Source: Nymphaea colorata (Eukaryota > Streptophyta > Magnoliopsida > Nymphaeales > Nymphaeaceae). From it: a stretch of 64,000 bases of DNA. The notes under the pieces are model-generated. The model was given only the letters and a program-made list of their open reading frames with translations. It was not told the DNA's origin and searched no databases. The translations under genes and the position numbers were made by a program. Below, piece after piece: positions 24,089-36,393 of this stretch. Position 1 is the first letter of the stretch; every line of letters begins with the position of its first letter. The DNA lies in NCBI RefSeq assembly GCF_008831285.2, contig NC_045140.1:14867796-14931795 (forward strand), in the 5' to 3' direction.

Positions 24089-24600
24089 GTCTGCCGGCAG
24101 GGACGCAGGGTCTGGTTGGTAATTCGGACATTTGCAGCAAAAGGAACCAGTCATTGGAGACGTTTGATGTCCTTACATACACCGCATCAACTTTTTAATG
24201 CGGAAAGCGTGAGCTGAGAGCATGCAACCACGAATACACGCACACGTCGAAAACCGTCCGAGTCTCGGCCATGAGCAGAGTTGGATGCTGGTCCAGCATT
24301 AACGAGAACAAAATTGATAGGACATGGACCTACCTGCTTCCATCACAACAATTCGCTCCCCCCCACCCTTCTCTCGAAAGCGAGCGGTTGGCACTACCTC
24401 AGCCGCTCTCATCCATTTTCCAGATGTGGACCGAGTCGTCAATCTAATGATGAACAGTCCAGTGATATATGCATCTCCCATCAACCAAAAAAGGCCCACT
24501 CCAGGGTGAACTTTTCCATGTTTATATTTTCAGAAGACCCCAATTTGAGGCACAAATTTCAGTTACAAGGCAGTTTATTAACCATAGAGCATGGGAAGAT
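21861..24600. other. Intergenic stretch between the foldback repeat and the RING gene
   Basis: No recognisable gene. A short stem CACGGC...GCCGTG (22388-22411) and CCGTTATATTAACGG (22428-22442) lie next to each other. A short plus-strand frame from ATG 23029 (26 codons, lysine-rich) is too small to support. A (TA)n tract lies at 24052-24085. Confidence 0.45.
24052..24085. repeat. (TA)n microsatellite
   Basis: A 34-bp uninterrupted TA run downstream of the RING-H2 gene. Confidence 0.95.
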
Positions 24601-24610
24601 ACCTATGTAC

Positions 24611-24654
24611 AGAGAGAGAGTGTGGGGGAGAGAGAGAGAGAGAGAGAGAGAGAG
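24611..24654. repeat. (GA)n tract in the 3' UTR of the RING-H2 gene
   Basis: Interrupted GA run (two blocks split by TGTGGG). On the gene's strand it reads as (CT)n beginning only about 6 bp after the stop codon at 24661-24663, so it is almost surely transcribed in the 3' UTR. Confidence 0.9.
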
Positions 24655-24660
24655 GGATAG

Positions 24661-27557
24661 CTACTCTAGTGCCGCTGGAGCTTTGCAGACGGGACACCAG
24701 TTCTTCAAGCGTAGCCAAACATGGATACAAGATACATGGTAACAATGATCACATTGCAGATGGCCTACTTCGTCCCCGTCAACATACTCTTCCTGCAATC
24801 CAAATGTTTCATCAACTCAATAAACTATCCTAAGTTAATTTGCAAATTTGGAACTTCTTCTTCGATGTGAACAAAGCAAAATGAATTAAATCATATCCTG
24901 AACAATAGAAAATTATGCAGGACCAGAAGACAAAAGCTGAAGCCAGAGACATGTAGTGTGTGTATACCTGGCAAATACTGCATTTGACGTCATCTTCTTC
25001 AGAGACCTTGATTCCAGAAACTGTTGGACTTGATGAGTAGAATGCATGACGAAGGCATTTGGATAATGCTTCTTCCGAAAGTGCTGTACTGACACTACCC
25101 ATTCTCTCCTCCAGAGCTAATAATTCCTGATTAAAAAGACGGTGCACTCTTCTATTAGCATGTTACAGTTCTTTATCCACTAAGATGCACGGCCTTGCAC
25201 ATGAGAGAGTGTGTGCGTGAGCCATTAGATGGAGCTTATCTGAAGCTGAACCTAAACTACATCATTTGTAGGAAGAGGGAAAAAGAGGGGACCAAAGATA
25301 GAACTGCAGGCATATGATTAACGTTCTGGACCACATCTGCGTGGGGACCACATCATAGAGTTTCCTCAACAAGCAGCCCAACAACAAGAGTATCCAAAGG
25401 CAGCAAGCCGAATGTGGTAAGACCTCAACTCTCAAGTACAATTGCAGTGCAATTACAAGGGTTTTCACGTTATCAACACCAACTAAGCTATAATCGTGCC
25501 CAGATGTGGTGAGCTTGGAGAAAAAACTATTTCCAATAAATAAGGGCCCTTCTCTTAGATTCCTTACATCTAATTCCTTCCTGCAACTATCTGCCCCTAC
25601 CGCTGATATGGAAGATGTAGAACCCAAGAAACCCATTCATTCAGTAAGTTGTTCGGGAGGAGTCCATGCAAAGAAGTATGGCTAGCAAAGCGCAGCTTTT
25701 TTTTAATAAGCGTTGGGAAAAGAGCTACTAAACGAATATCAAAAGCAATGTAAAAGGACAAATTTGAGAAAGACTGACTATGGATTAACTGACCTCATAA
25801 GTCATATTATCTATATCCATTCTCATATCTCTATGCTGATCGTGGAAACTTAGCCCACCCAGGAACAAATTTGTCTCAAGCACCAATAATTGCTGAAACA
25901 AAAAATCAACAGATCAGTTTAAGTTATCCACATCATACCAAAAAGGGATGGACAGAGCCAACCTCATATGTAATCTCTTCATCTTGCTCAATTCTTTCCA
26001 ATGCAAACAATACCTGTGGAAAATCAAGGACCAGACTTAGAAAGCTGGAATACAAACAGAAAGAAAGCTGTTGTGCGGTCACCTAAATCAATTGACAATG
26101 CAAGACCAAGAAGGCTTTGGACAAAAGGAGGGGAAAGCAGAAAGTAGTTCCCCCTCTATTTCCCAAAACCACAAGTTTCACATTTATTAGTGGGCTACCT
26201 TCCAAGGCATGGTCAACTAATAACGTACCATAATAAAAGGTTAACCCGTTCACATCAAAAAGGTAAAAAGAAACAAAAGTACCTCTGCAATCCCTTCCAT
26301 GTTAATGCGAGGATATCCACCATGATCCATTGAAGGTCCACGAAAACCATGGGCACTGCTACCCTCATGATCAATGCCTGGCCTTGTTCGAGAAATTTCA
26401 CTACCAGACTCTGATCTCCTAAATGAGTTGAGTTGAAGAAAAGGAGGTAAATCCATAGAGGATGGTGATGATGATGATGAGCTGGCTGAAACAGAGGAGC
26501 TATTCAGTAGCTCTAGTTGAGATTGTAGAGGAGGCAGACTGCCATCTGATAGAGAAATGGAATTGTTGTTAGTGCTGCTCTCTGCCAACCTTATATTAAT
26601 ACCCTCTCCAGGCATCCGCCTGGTTCTAACTGAAGTAACTCCTCTGGTTGTTGACGATCTAATATTCCTCCTTGTAGGTTGCAAGGACAATGGACTCGAT
26701 GTAAAGGACATATTACGCCCAATTGTACTCCTCCTGCTGCCTGAAGCAGCTAATGTGGAAGTGTTACTGATACTCTTCCCTCTAATAGATGACTTTTCTC
26801 CATCAGATTTTCTAACTCGACCAGAGTCTTGTGTATCTGCCACTGAAAACCTGGAGGGAAGCACATCAGATACTGAAGCGCAGCCGAGGTTACCAAGACC
26901 ATATCTACTGGAACTACCTCCTGGACCATGAGAGGAAGCTTCAGAAGGCTCTCCAGAGTGTCTGGACGAGAGAGGATGATGGAAGATTGTTTCTTTATTA
27001 CCGGATGAACCACGGGGAAAACTATGAGAACTTGAACTGGACTTCTGATAAACTCGCTTTCGCATTCGTGAAGTATGCATGACAGAACGGTCACAAACCT
27101 CTGCCAATGTATCTTGTAACACCAAAGAGCTCTCTTGTGTTGTGGTATCTTCCATCTCTTCCCTTTCAGAAGTTACTGATTGCTCTTCCGATGTTGAAGA
27201 ATCTAAAAATTCTGTGAATCCCTGTGCATTGCTGCTTGAAGCAAGGTATATTTCTTTAGAAGAAGGAGGTGTCTGCGGTCTTCGTTGAGCCTTTCTCAGC
27301 CCAGAGGAGCTTGAAACTTGTCTGGAGGAGCCCCCAGATACTGCTTTGCTGCTGGATGCACGGAAATTTGGTCTTGAAAGTTTGGACCTCTCTTGCAAGC
27401 CAATCTGGCTTCCGCTCATAGAATTAATGCTGCAACCCAATCGGTTGCAGCATTGGGAATTTCGAGGCACATGGTTGCCATCCCCAAGAGAAATATTAGA
27501 CCCTCTTCTAGAGACACGCAGCCCATCAGAAGCCTTTTTAGTGGGGCACTCATCCAT
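24661..27557 (-). CDS. RING-H2 type E3 ubiquitin ligase (MBR/HIP1/RHG1A-like)
   Basis: A 571-aa protein assembled from five coding exons, all with GT-AG junctions and in phase 0: 26283-27557, 25963-26013, 25794-25892, 24968-25126 and 24661-24792. Introns are 269, 70, 667 and 175 bp. The N-terminus MDECPTKKASDGL and CCNRLGCSINS fits plant members of this group. Residues about 30-400 are Ser/Arg-rich and probably disordered. The tail has LALERIEQDEEITYE, then QLLVLETNLFLGGLSFHD, then a C-terminal RING-H2 at 524-564: C524-x2-C527-x14-C542-x-H544-x2-H547-x2-C550-x10-C561-x2-C564, exactly canonical, with W555 at the E2-contact site. It would transfer ubiquitin from an E2 to substrates not deducible here. 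Start: first ATG after the probable 5'-UTR acceptor at 27623. The nearest named member cannot be settled without a search. Confidence 0.92.
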
Positions 27558-27623
27558 GGTATTCTCTTAAGCGTGCTTAAGCTTTTGAATCTAGATATGA
27601 TGTTATAGGCTTGTTACGCAATC
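27558..27623 (-). promoter_or_regulatory. 5' UTR segment of the RING-H2 gene's first coding exon
   Basis: On the minus strand an acceptor (TTTGTACTGCAG, AG at 27625-27624) precedes a 66-bp leader that runs to the ATG at 27557. This implies an intron within the 5' UTR. Confidence 0.6.
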
Positions 27624-30600
27624 CTGCAGTACAAAGGTTAGAAAATAATTAACAAATTAATGCTGAAGTCTCTGTAAGAATGATGTGGCTAACCATGGGC
27701 ATGTACAATTATAGGCTATGGGCAAAGAATACCACTGAGACATTTTTTCACATATAGAAATTGAAAAGAATACATTATTAAAATTGCCACATGAGAGTAG
27801 TTATTCAAAAGCAAAACAAAAAACTCAGGTGCAAGTCTTATATATATATATATATATATATATAGACATCAGCATGCATGCATCTAGATTAGTGTTTAAA
27901 GTATAATAATCACCAATCTCTGACAACCATACGGAAAATACACCCGCACCCAAACCACAGCCGACTTGGGATTAGAAGCCTATCTTCTGCACGCACCCAA
28001 GCGACACATAATAAAAGTAATGAAAAATTACAAAATATAGAACAGAAAAAATCAAACAGCAAAAGGCCCAAAACCTCCAGAATAAAAAGCTCAAAACCTT
28101 ATAAAGCTTGCCAACGAGTCTTATTAAACACAAAAAACTATAATTTTAAAGCAAGTCAACTCCCTGTAAATAAACCTTACGTACTTTGTTAATATACCAG
28201 ATCTGTATTATATGAAATAGTTTTGATTCTTTACCACATCAATTTGCAATTTTGCATTCCCAAGCTGTTTAATGTATATAGTACAGCATATGAGTTTTGC
28301 AAGTTATACGACATAACGAGGCTACGTCCTCTCAGAATGAAAGAAACATTTCCACGTCATCATGGTTATAAAAAAAAATATATATATGTACAGTAAGTAT
28401 ACTGCAGAGTGAATACGAGTATATAACATAGTCACAAATAACGTCTCAGCGAGCTTTAAAAAAAAAGGAAAAGCAGAAAAAATAGAAAAAATACGGTAAA
28501 TTTTTAAAAAATTTAAAATATTAAAAAAAGAAGAAAAATAAAATAAGTGAGAAACTAATAACACAAACATCACAAGATAAGTAGATTTGCAACAAATAAA
28601 AAATATAAAATGAAAAAAAAAATTGTTTGGTATTAAAAAAACTGAAAAAAATGAATAAAGTGAAAAAAATGCGTTAAAAAGGTGTTAAAATGCAAATTTT
28701 CATTTTTAATGTTTTTTTAGCCTTAAACGGCCATTTAATTTATCGCGTTTTTTCTTTTTCTTTTTTTTTTTGAAAAAAACCACGTTTTCGGTTATACATT
28801 AAGATGGCCACAAAGTAATGCCCCACAATATCATATGAGAACATCTCAGTTGCCAGCAGATATTTCAGTCAATCATCTAACGGTCCCTAGTCAATATATG
28901 CATTTTGTGCAACTCAGACTGGAAAAGTCAACCTGCTTAACAGTAAGAACAAAACACAGACATAGAACCACCTGAAGATTATTCGATACAAAGATTGTAT
29001 TCAAGGTATCCTGTACCACCAAAACTCAAAGACTAAAAATACATGAATAAAAAAGTAACTGTGATAATTCTATTTAAAGACAGACAATTTGTCTCATCCT
29101 AACTTCCCGAAAAGTACCACACTGCCAGAAAGGTTTGTGTTCATATTTCTGCTAGACATAAGTATTGCACTAAGCCCATGGATGCATGGTCCCTATGTAT
29201 CCGTCGTTCTCCTGTCCTATCGTAAGAATACAAACAAGATACAGAATATTCATAATTTTCCTTTTTTATTTCAAAATTACTACAAAAATCTCACAGAATG
29301 AAGTTTTAAGCTACAACTTGCAGACAAATAGCAACAACGTGCAACTCCAACATCAGATTGACATGGATAAGCAGCAAAACAGCTTGAGAGTTGAGATTCA
29401 AAAGAATGTAGCATTTAAGCAGACTAGTTGTCAAATGACACAGCTGCCATGCAATGACCTTTTTTGATGTGGATATTGATGCTACTTTCCTACTTAGGTT
29501 TCAGATGATGTACATTTGATCTCTTGAGATTGAACTATAGGGCCAAATCCCATGTATAAAGCTGAACTTTATCAACACAAAACAAGTGAAAGCTAGTTCA
29601 TTCTCTCAAAAGAAGAAAAGAAACAAAACTGAAGGTTGGAAGCGCAACATCTTCTCTTGCTGTCTAAGAACATACAATGACGCTCCAGAGATGGGGACCA
29701 TGAATCAAACAATAGTCCAAGCACCTAACAGAACCTATGGCTGCTTATTTGGGTGGGGGGGGGGGGGCGGGGGAGACTCAGCAATTCTATGAAATTCCAA
29801 AAGCTACTTTCAGAGAACAAGTTTGAGATGGATAATTAGATCCAGATTACACCAAACACGAGGAAAAAAAATTCCAAGATCTTCCTTGCATCAGTATGAA
29901 AGATGAAATGTGTTACCAATTCCTCACCAAACTATTAGACCACTTTCAGTTTCTACTAGCCTTTAATCACGTCATGTACCAGCGATGCTGTTCTACTTCC
30001 TGGAGTCAGATGAAGCATCTAGGAGTAAGACTTTTGAGTTTTGAGACTACATATAAGCACTTTCCAGGGAATTGATTCGGACTTCTAAGAGGCCATATTC
30101 ATCAATAGAAAGTTCTACTTCATGGCGACTGGATTCTGAAATGCAAGTCACAAAGGACCTTCTTACTCGGTCACCTTATCTGGTCCAGAAGTCCATGTGA
30201 AGCAAATCGGAAGAGATAATTTCAATCATATGCACCATTATATCAGCAGGATTTCAAAAGAGAAAAACTGATCTCCCGGAGGTATTTGTATAATTTCCAT
30301 AGATAGCCTATTTGGTTTCATTAGCATCTTAAACTTATCAAGACATTGAATGAAGATTACGACTTACTAAGAAACTGAACATAAATTACACATAAACGAA
30401 TTCCGTACACTGATGAATAAGGATAGAAGAGTATGTTTCCAAACCAATACAATTCGCAGAAGAAGAAAACAAGATGTATATAAAACGATAAAAATCAGCA
30501 TATAATCTGCACTAGTCGAACACGAGCAATTGAGATAATCATACTTCTGAAGATAATTAACCATGGCAAATGCAAGGCTTCACCAAGGATAAACCCGAAG

Positions 30601-31703
30601 AGGTGAAACCGAAGGACCGCCTGAAAACCAAATAGAACTATTATCTAAAAAATAAGCAGAATCAGCGCAGATGCAAGGAAAATCTCCAATCGCCAGGTTC
30701 TTTACATACGAAGAGAGAGGGGGTGTCCTTCGTCATCAACCATCAAAATTTCGTCAAAAAATGTAACAGGCTATCTCTCCTATCATCAGGTAGCTATTGG
30801 TAATACGTATTAATATCTTCAAAAGATAATCCTACCTTCACGATCAACAAAGAAACCAACAAACCCTGCGAAACAACTTCGAGCACAGAATCGACCACCC
30901 GGCCACCAATTCAGATACCAACACCAATCTTCCCTTGACGCACCTACTAATTGCATCGACCAACAGACAATTTCCCAACCTGCAGCTCAAAGAAGAAGGA
31001 AAATTATCATTTTCAGACTAAAAGGTTCCAATAAAGAGAAGAAGCCCCACAACTCGATGAACACAAACAAAAAGGAAAAAACAAGCGAACAAACAAACCG
31101 AAAGCAACGAAGGTAAAAGGGTGGATGGAATCCCATGAACCCGATAACCATCTAAATTAAGGGACTTTAAGGTATTATAACTATTTTGGGAGAATGATGA
31201 AGCTCCTATTTCTAACAGCCGCAGTTCAAGGAGAGAAAAAAACGGCCCCTCATCTCCCAAAGTGCCAAAACACCACGCACAGCACCTCCTCAAGAACCAT
31301 ACCTTCTCCCTTTTCTTTCTGTTTCGCTTCTACGCCACCGGATCCCAAATAAGAATCAAATATTCCAACTAAAAAATCCTGCCTAAAAGAAGAGGAAAAA
31401 ACAACCAAAAAGCTAACCAAGGTCGAGATGGCTGGTGAAGGAGTCCTTTTTCACGACCCACTTGACCAAAAATTCGTTTCTTGCCTGCATTTTAAGAACC
31501 ATAAGAGAGAGAGAGAGAGAGAGAATAAAAAACATCGAGAAGAAAAAGTAAAGGCAAAAGCAAAACTAGACCATCATTGTGATACGATTCCAATCTCTTT
31601 TCCCTCGAAGGTCAAATCGAAGAGGGAGAATAAGGAGGAGGAGAAGAAGAAGAAGAAGGAAAAGCAGAAGAAGCAGGAAGAGGAATCGCCATCATCAGCT
31701 TAC
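27624..31703 (-). other. Probable large 5'-UTR intron of the RING-H2 gene
   Basis: About 4 kb of AT-rich sequence, A-rich on the plus strand and so T-rich on the gene's strand as plant introns usually are. It has no coding-like frame. It holds a (TA)n tract (27838-27864), A-rich low-complexity DNA at 28440-28680, and a G run at 29754-29770. The best upstream donor is GAACGAG|GTAAGC at 31704/31703; another AG|GTATGG lies at 31303/31302. Extra non-coding exons inside are possible (an acceptor-like GAGCTGCAG is near 30980). Confidence 0.45.
27838..27864. repeat. (TA)n microsatellite
   Basis: A 27-bp TA run in the probable 5'-UTR intron of the RING-H2 gene. Confidence 0.9.
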
Positions 31704-32110
31704 CTCGTTCCAACTCTGCTAACAATCCGCACCGCACGGATCGAGAGCGAGAGAGAGAGGGACGATAGAAACACCACAGATGGCGTGTCGAGTACGCCAG
31801 TGAGAAAGAGAAAGATGTAGGCGCAAAGCAAATGTACGTACTAGATCGGAGGCTACGCAAAGAGTTCTTCTATCTATCTCGGCATGGGTGGGGGTGGTGG
31901 GGTTCACGAGGGACGGTACCCTCTCGCTCACACGTCGTCCCCACCCACTACGGCTCTTCTTGACCGTCCGATCTGCCTCGGTACCCCCTTCACAGAGAAG
32001 ACCAGAAGAGAGAGAAGGACCGCCTTCGTGGTAAACCTCACCCGCTGCTGCCCCCCAGAAAGAGAGGGAGAAAAAACGGCGAACTCGTTTTCCTCTCTAT
32101 TGTTCTTCAT
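31704..32110 (-). promoter_or_regulatory. Probable non-coding first exon and core promoter of the RING-H2 gene
   Basis: CT-rich on the minus strand with a good donor at its 3' end (GTAAGC at 31703). Several CT stretches (e.g. CTCTCTCTCGCTCTCG around 31745) are typical of plant leaders. The transcription start is likely between about 31850 and 32110 but cannot be fixed. Confidence 0.4.
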
Positions 32111-32679
32111 CTAACTCTATAAAACGATCTGTTCTAATTAAATTTCGGAATATGTCCATCTACACTGTTGGGCAGTCCGCTTTAGCCACGATCTGCAGAC
32201 AGGAACAAATTGTCTCATTAGATCTTCACTGCCATGGATCTCCTCCTTCCGTTCCAATAAACCCTGTCATGGGGAAGGAAGATGGCGCCAACCAATGGTT
32301 TACTGCTTGATTTATGTAAAAGTATCTTTCCTTTTCTCTGCGAAGATCAATGAACCACCGTGCTGGAAATTTCTCCAAGGCTGAAATTTTCAAAAGGATT
32401 CCTACTACTTATTCCATTACATATTTTAGTGGAGCAGAGATCTGACTGACCGCCACCCAATACCCGATGCATGGCCCAAGTTGTTGGGCAACACAGCTCA
32501 TTTCCTTACACGGTTCTTCACAAGGTTTAGAACCTGTGAAACCGAAACATGTTCGAGATATTAATTCACGAGGCGAGAGGGGAAAACACAGAAGAAAGAA
32601 TGTAGTCGCGATCTGTAATTAAGTTTTTTCCATTTAAGTGGTTGCCTCTGAGCCGCCCTGAAAATTAAACAAAAGCCAG

Positions 32680-32960
32680 GTGGGCCCGCGCCCGGTTTTG
32701 GTGCGTCCTCATCTACCACACCCCCACCACTACCACTACCAACAACAAAGATTCGCGTCTCGGGTCCGGACCCGACCCGGGAGAACCGGGTCGCGGGGTT
32801 CAGGAATGAGAGACTGTGTAGTGTTGGGGGGCCCATCGGGCATCGGCCAGGTTGTCGCATTCTAGTTTAAGGCGCTCTTCTTGGTGGGTGAAGTCGACCC
32901 GACCTCGACCTGGCCGGATGAGGCATCGGGTCGGACCCACCACTGTGGGGTCCAAACCCG
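32680..32960. promoter_or_regulatory. GC-rich island with TCP / site II-like elements
   Basis: A GC-rich block in AT-rich DNA, about 0.6-0.9 kb upstream of the RING-H2 leader. It contains GTGGGCCCGC (32690), GGGGCCCATC (32828), and GACCCACCACTGTGGGGTCC (32934), matching the GTGGGNCC and GGCCCA cores bound by TCP factors in plant housekeeping promoters. Repeats of CGGGTC and GACCCG also occur. No gene is seen on the other side, so it may act on the RING gene or be an unrelated island. Confidence 0.4.
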
Positions 32961-33375
32961 TCTAATATTATCTGGATTTGAATTTTCCTTGTCACTAATA
33001 CCGAACACTCGAATCACCCGTCCCCTTCAAACAGTCATTTGGGATTTCTTGTCCATCCAAATTCCACGACCATGCGGCAATTTTTCTTAATTTTGCGGAT
33101 GTCCTTTCACAATATGTCATCAGAAAGAGTATATTAAATTTCTGGTTTGTCATCTCAAGCAAACGCGCCTTCCAAGTAAAGAAAATTCTCCGTTTCAAAA
33201 TTGAATGGTTCCGGACGCAGTCAGTTACCGATCTTATCAACCAATGACGCCAAGGGTTAGCCATCAGAAGAGACGAACACGGCAATTTTTGTCTTGGTTG
33301 AATTACCTTTGTGTATATTAAACAGATCTTTTCTAACGAAGTAGAAGATAAGTTCAATTTAGTGTACGTAATAAT

Positions 33376-33415
33376 GTATATATATACACACACATATATA
33401 TATATATATATATAT
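33376..33415. repeat. (TA)n/(CA)n compound microsatellite
   Basis: TA run, short CA run and a second TA run in intergenic DNA. Confidence 0.9.
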
Positions 33416-34004
33416 TCGTAAGTGAATATGATGTGGCATGTGAGCTGATCTTTTTTTTCGGTTATTGGAAGAACAAAGGAAAAAGGTGATGTGATTTTTC
33501 ATTGTCTTGTCATGAACTAATGAAGCCGATGGTGCAACGTGAGGTCACATTAATTAATATGACAACGTGTCGCATTGTATCGTAAAACGAAAGCTAATGA
33601 GGATTACGTATGTTTGCGTGCTGCTCCTTTACCTATGATGCTTCTTTCCCTCTCTCAGATCTCCAAAAACGTGACGATCAAACAAAATACGTAGTTTTCT
33701 TTTCCCCTTCTTTCACTTCGAGGAAAGTCATCCATCCCTAATTTTAACTACATTTTTTTTTTTGGCTTACTACATTCACATACCTAATAATAAATGGTCT
33801 AAATAATTTGAAAATGAGTGTAATCAATCTGATTAATATTCATTTTTTCTCATGTACCCTCCTTAGACCGTTTCAATGAAAGAAAGTATTTTTATCGGTA
33901 AATTTTGATCTCGAGGGCTAAATTTAGACTGTTCACATAATAGGTACGCATGAAATCATAATAGCCAATAGTGTATGTATGAGTCAATATCCTTGATTAG
34001 TTGC

Positions 34005-34040
<36 letters not shown>
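34005..34040. repeat. (TA)n microsatellite
   Basis: About 36 bp of TA with one phase slip. Confidence 0.9.
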
Positions 34041-35529
34041 TGCTTACTTGCAAACATAGCATCAAAATTTTTGGTCAGCGCAACTAATAAGCCAACCATG
34101 ATGTTGAATGCCAGACGCCATTTTTGAATTGGAGCGTCCAACCATCAAATTTGGTAAACCTTCCTTGCAATCATAAGGTCCAACGCGTTGCACTGCACCA
34201 GACCGGCTGACCCACCTCCGTTTGACTTGGGTCGAATTTCAATTCAGGCGATGGGCAACACCTTCGAGATTCGGAAAGAGTTAAGGACACAAATTTGACC
34301 TGAAATTTAAGATGCTACGCCATTAAGCAAACAGCTGAAACATGGAATCTGCAACAGTCGATTAAATTTCAGAGACCGACTTTTTTTAACATAACAGTTG
34401 AGAGATCTAAATCAAATTTAGGGGTTGTTTGGTAGTGATGAATCTATCACAAAGATGGAAGCAAATTCATGAAACACGAGAATTAAGTGTTTATGAACTT
34501 ACCACAATCTTTATATAAATTCATAAAATACTAACAAAACAAAATGTTTCTATTGTCAAACAACCCCGTTTCTTTTACGAGTTCATTCAGGTGATAGGTA
34601 GTCCATCAAATTGATGCCGGTGCACCTTTCCGGCAATCACAAGCATATCGCCTGCTGTGTTCCGGCAATCACAATTTTTGGTCAGGTTTACAAATAGTAG
34701 TCTACTATATGGATCCATTGGTCAGCAACAAAGGTATTCCCGGATCCCAACTTATTCTGACTCCACAATTAGACCAGTTTACGAGATAAAACGTGACATC
34801 AAACTCAACTTGGTTTTAAAATATTGATCTTTGAGTGCTCGAATTTGCAGACATATATTATTGAGATTTTCTTCCTTTTCAATTTACCTATCAGCGTCCA
34901 ACTTGACATTTCTTGCTTCTGAAATCTGGGATTCCCTGGGCCAAAGATACTTGAAAATTGCTGACTGAAAGTTTTCACAAGTAAACTTCAAAAAGGCACC
35001 TAATTATTAAAGGAATGTATACGTTTCGCATCTAAAAGAATAACATCTACCGGCAACTAAACCAGCCATCACCAACTTAAGCAGGATTATTTACTAAAAT
35101 ATTCTGAATATACACAGCTTAGTTTTCTATTCATCAGCCTGTATTGCCTTCTTTATCTCTATCAAACAACACGAATGCATGTTTGACTATAATCAAATTA
35201 GTTGTCTTTATTAATTAATACTAGAAATAGATACAACATATATTTTTCTTGTTAGTGTTACGAAGTGGAAAACCTTAGGTATATTTTTAGCAATAATGGA
35301 AAATCATGAGTGCTTTTTATTTATAGCTAAATTACTAAAGATTGTTTCTTCCAAATAAAAGAAAAATCCAGTCAAATTTTAATTTTTGAGACCTTATCTC
35401 TGTTCTTTGCATTATGGAAACCCCAAGATCTCAGATTTATAATAACATTTTTCAAATGTTTATAATAAGAAGGCGAGTCCTGGCATCCGTGCAATTTACT
35501 TGCATAAAGATTGTGCAAGTCACGCTCTA

Positions 35530-36393
35530 AAAGTCAGCTCTTTAAGCTTCTGTTGAAGTTTCCAAGAGTACGAATGAGACCTCCATGGCTAAAACCAAAA
35601 ATTTGTTGATCAATCTCTATTTCGAGACAAGATTTTGTGACTTTCTTCTTGAAACTTTTTATCCTTGTAAAAATCTTAGGGCGTGATCGTTTGGGTTCTG
35701 AAGAGAAAGGTAGGATTTGCGTTGGTGAAGTCTGCTTCCCTATCTTGGCTTGTCTGAAAACGGAAATGCTAAGCATGTGTTTGAGTGAGTTATTAGCGTG
35801 AAAAGAAGAGATTTCTGGGTTTTGGCTTTCAGGTTTATTAACGGTGGTTCGTACATCTTCGGAGATCTGGAATCAGTCCAAAATCTTCGGCTGCTGAACA
35901 AGGAAAGGAAACCCAATCCCGAATTGTTAAGACTCAGGTAGACCGACCTTAAATCTGCTTCTCTCTTGAGCCTTGATCATGCAACTGTAATCTGAAAATG
36001 GGAACAACGGAAAATAAACTTCAGTTCGTCCGCGACCGGAAGCGACGTCGGAGAAGAAGTTGAACGGAAAAAAAAAAAAAAAAGGAAAAAGAAAGAAATC
36101 TTCGAACTGAGATCACTGAGCCTGAGGCAGACCAGGTCAGAGACCCAAAATTCCGATCCCGAGAGAGAGTGTGTGTGTGTGTCTCCCAGCAACTGCAGAC
36201 AATTGACAGAGAGAATGAGATAGAGAGTCGAGATCAGAAAGGATTTCGCCGCGTTAAGCTGATCCCTCGGAATCGAGGTCGTCAGTTTCTTGTCTTTGGA
36301 TTCCCTTTGCCTGAGTGGTTGGATCTACAAGCTGGTCGACAGTTGGCGTCCCGACTTCAGAAATTCACAAGGGTACGGCCGATCCCACTATAA
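35530..36393. other. Coding-like patch, unrecognised
   Basis: Several overlapping frames here look less random than the flanks: a minus frame at 35776-35534 (KRSRPKIFTRIKSFKKK), a plus frame after an acceptor-like GGCTTTCAG at 35832 (FINGGSYIFGDLESVQNL, ends near 35941), and a plus frame ending at 36393 (PEWLDLQAGRQLASRLQKF) preceded by a GA/GT-rich leader-like stretch. They do not join into one gene model and match no family I know. A decayed gene or a long non-coding RNA locus is possible. Confidence 0.2.

Noticed and set aside
26557-27570. Plus-strand open frames of 69-124 codons
   Set aside because: They are antisense shadows of the Ser-rich first coding exon of the RING-H2 gene.
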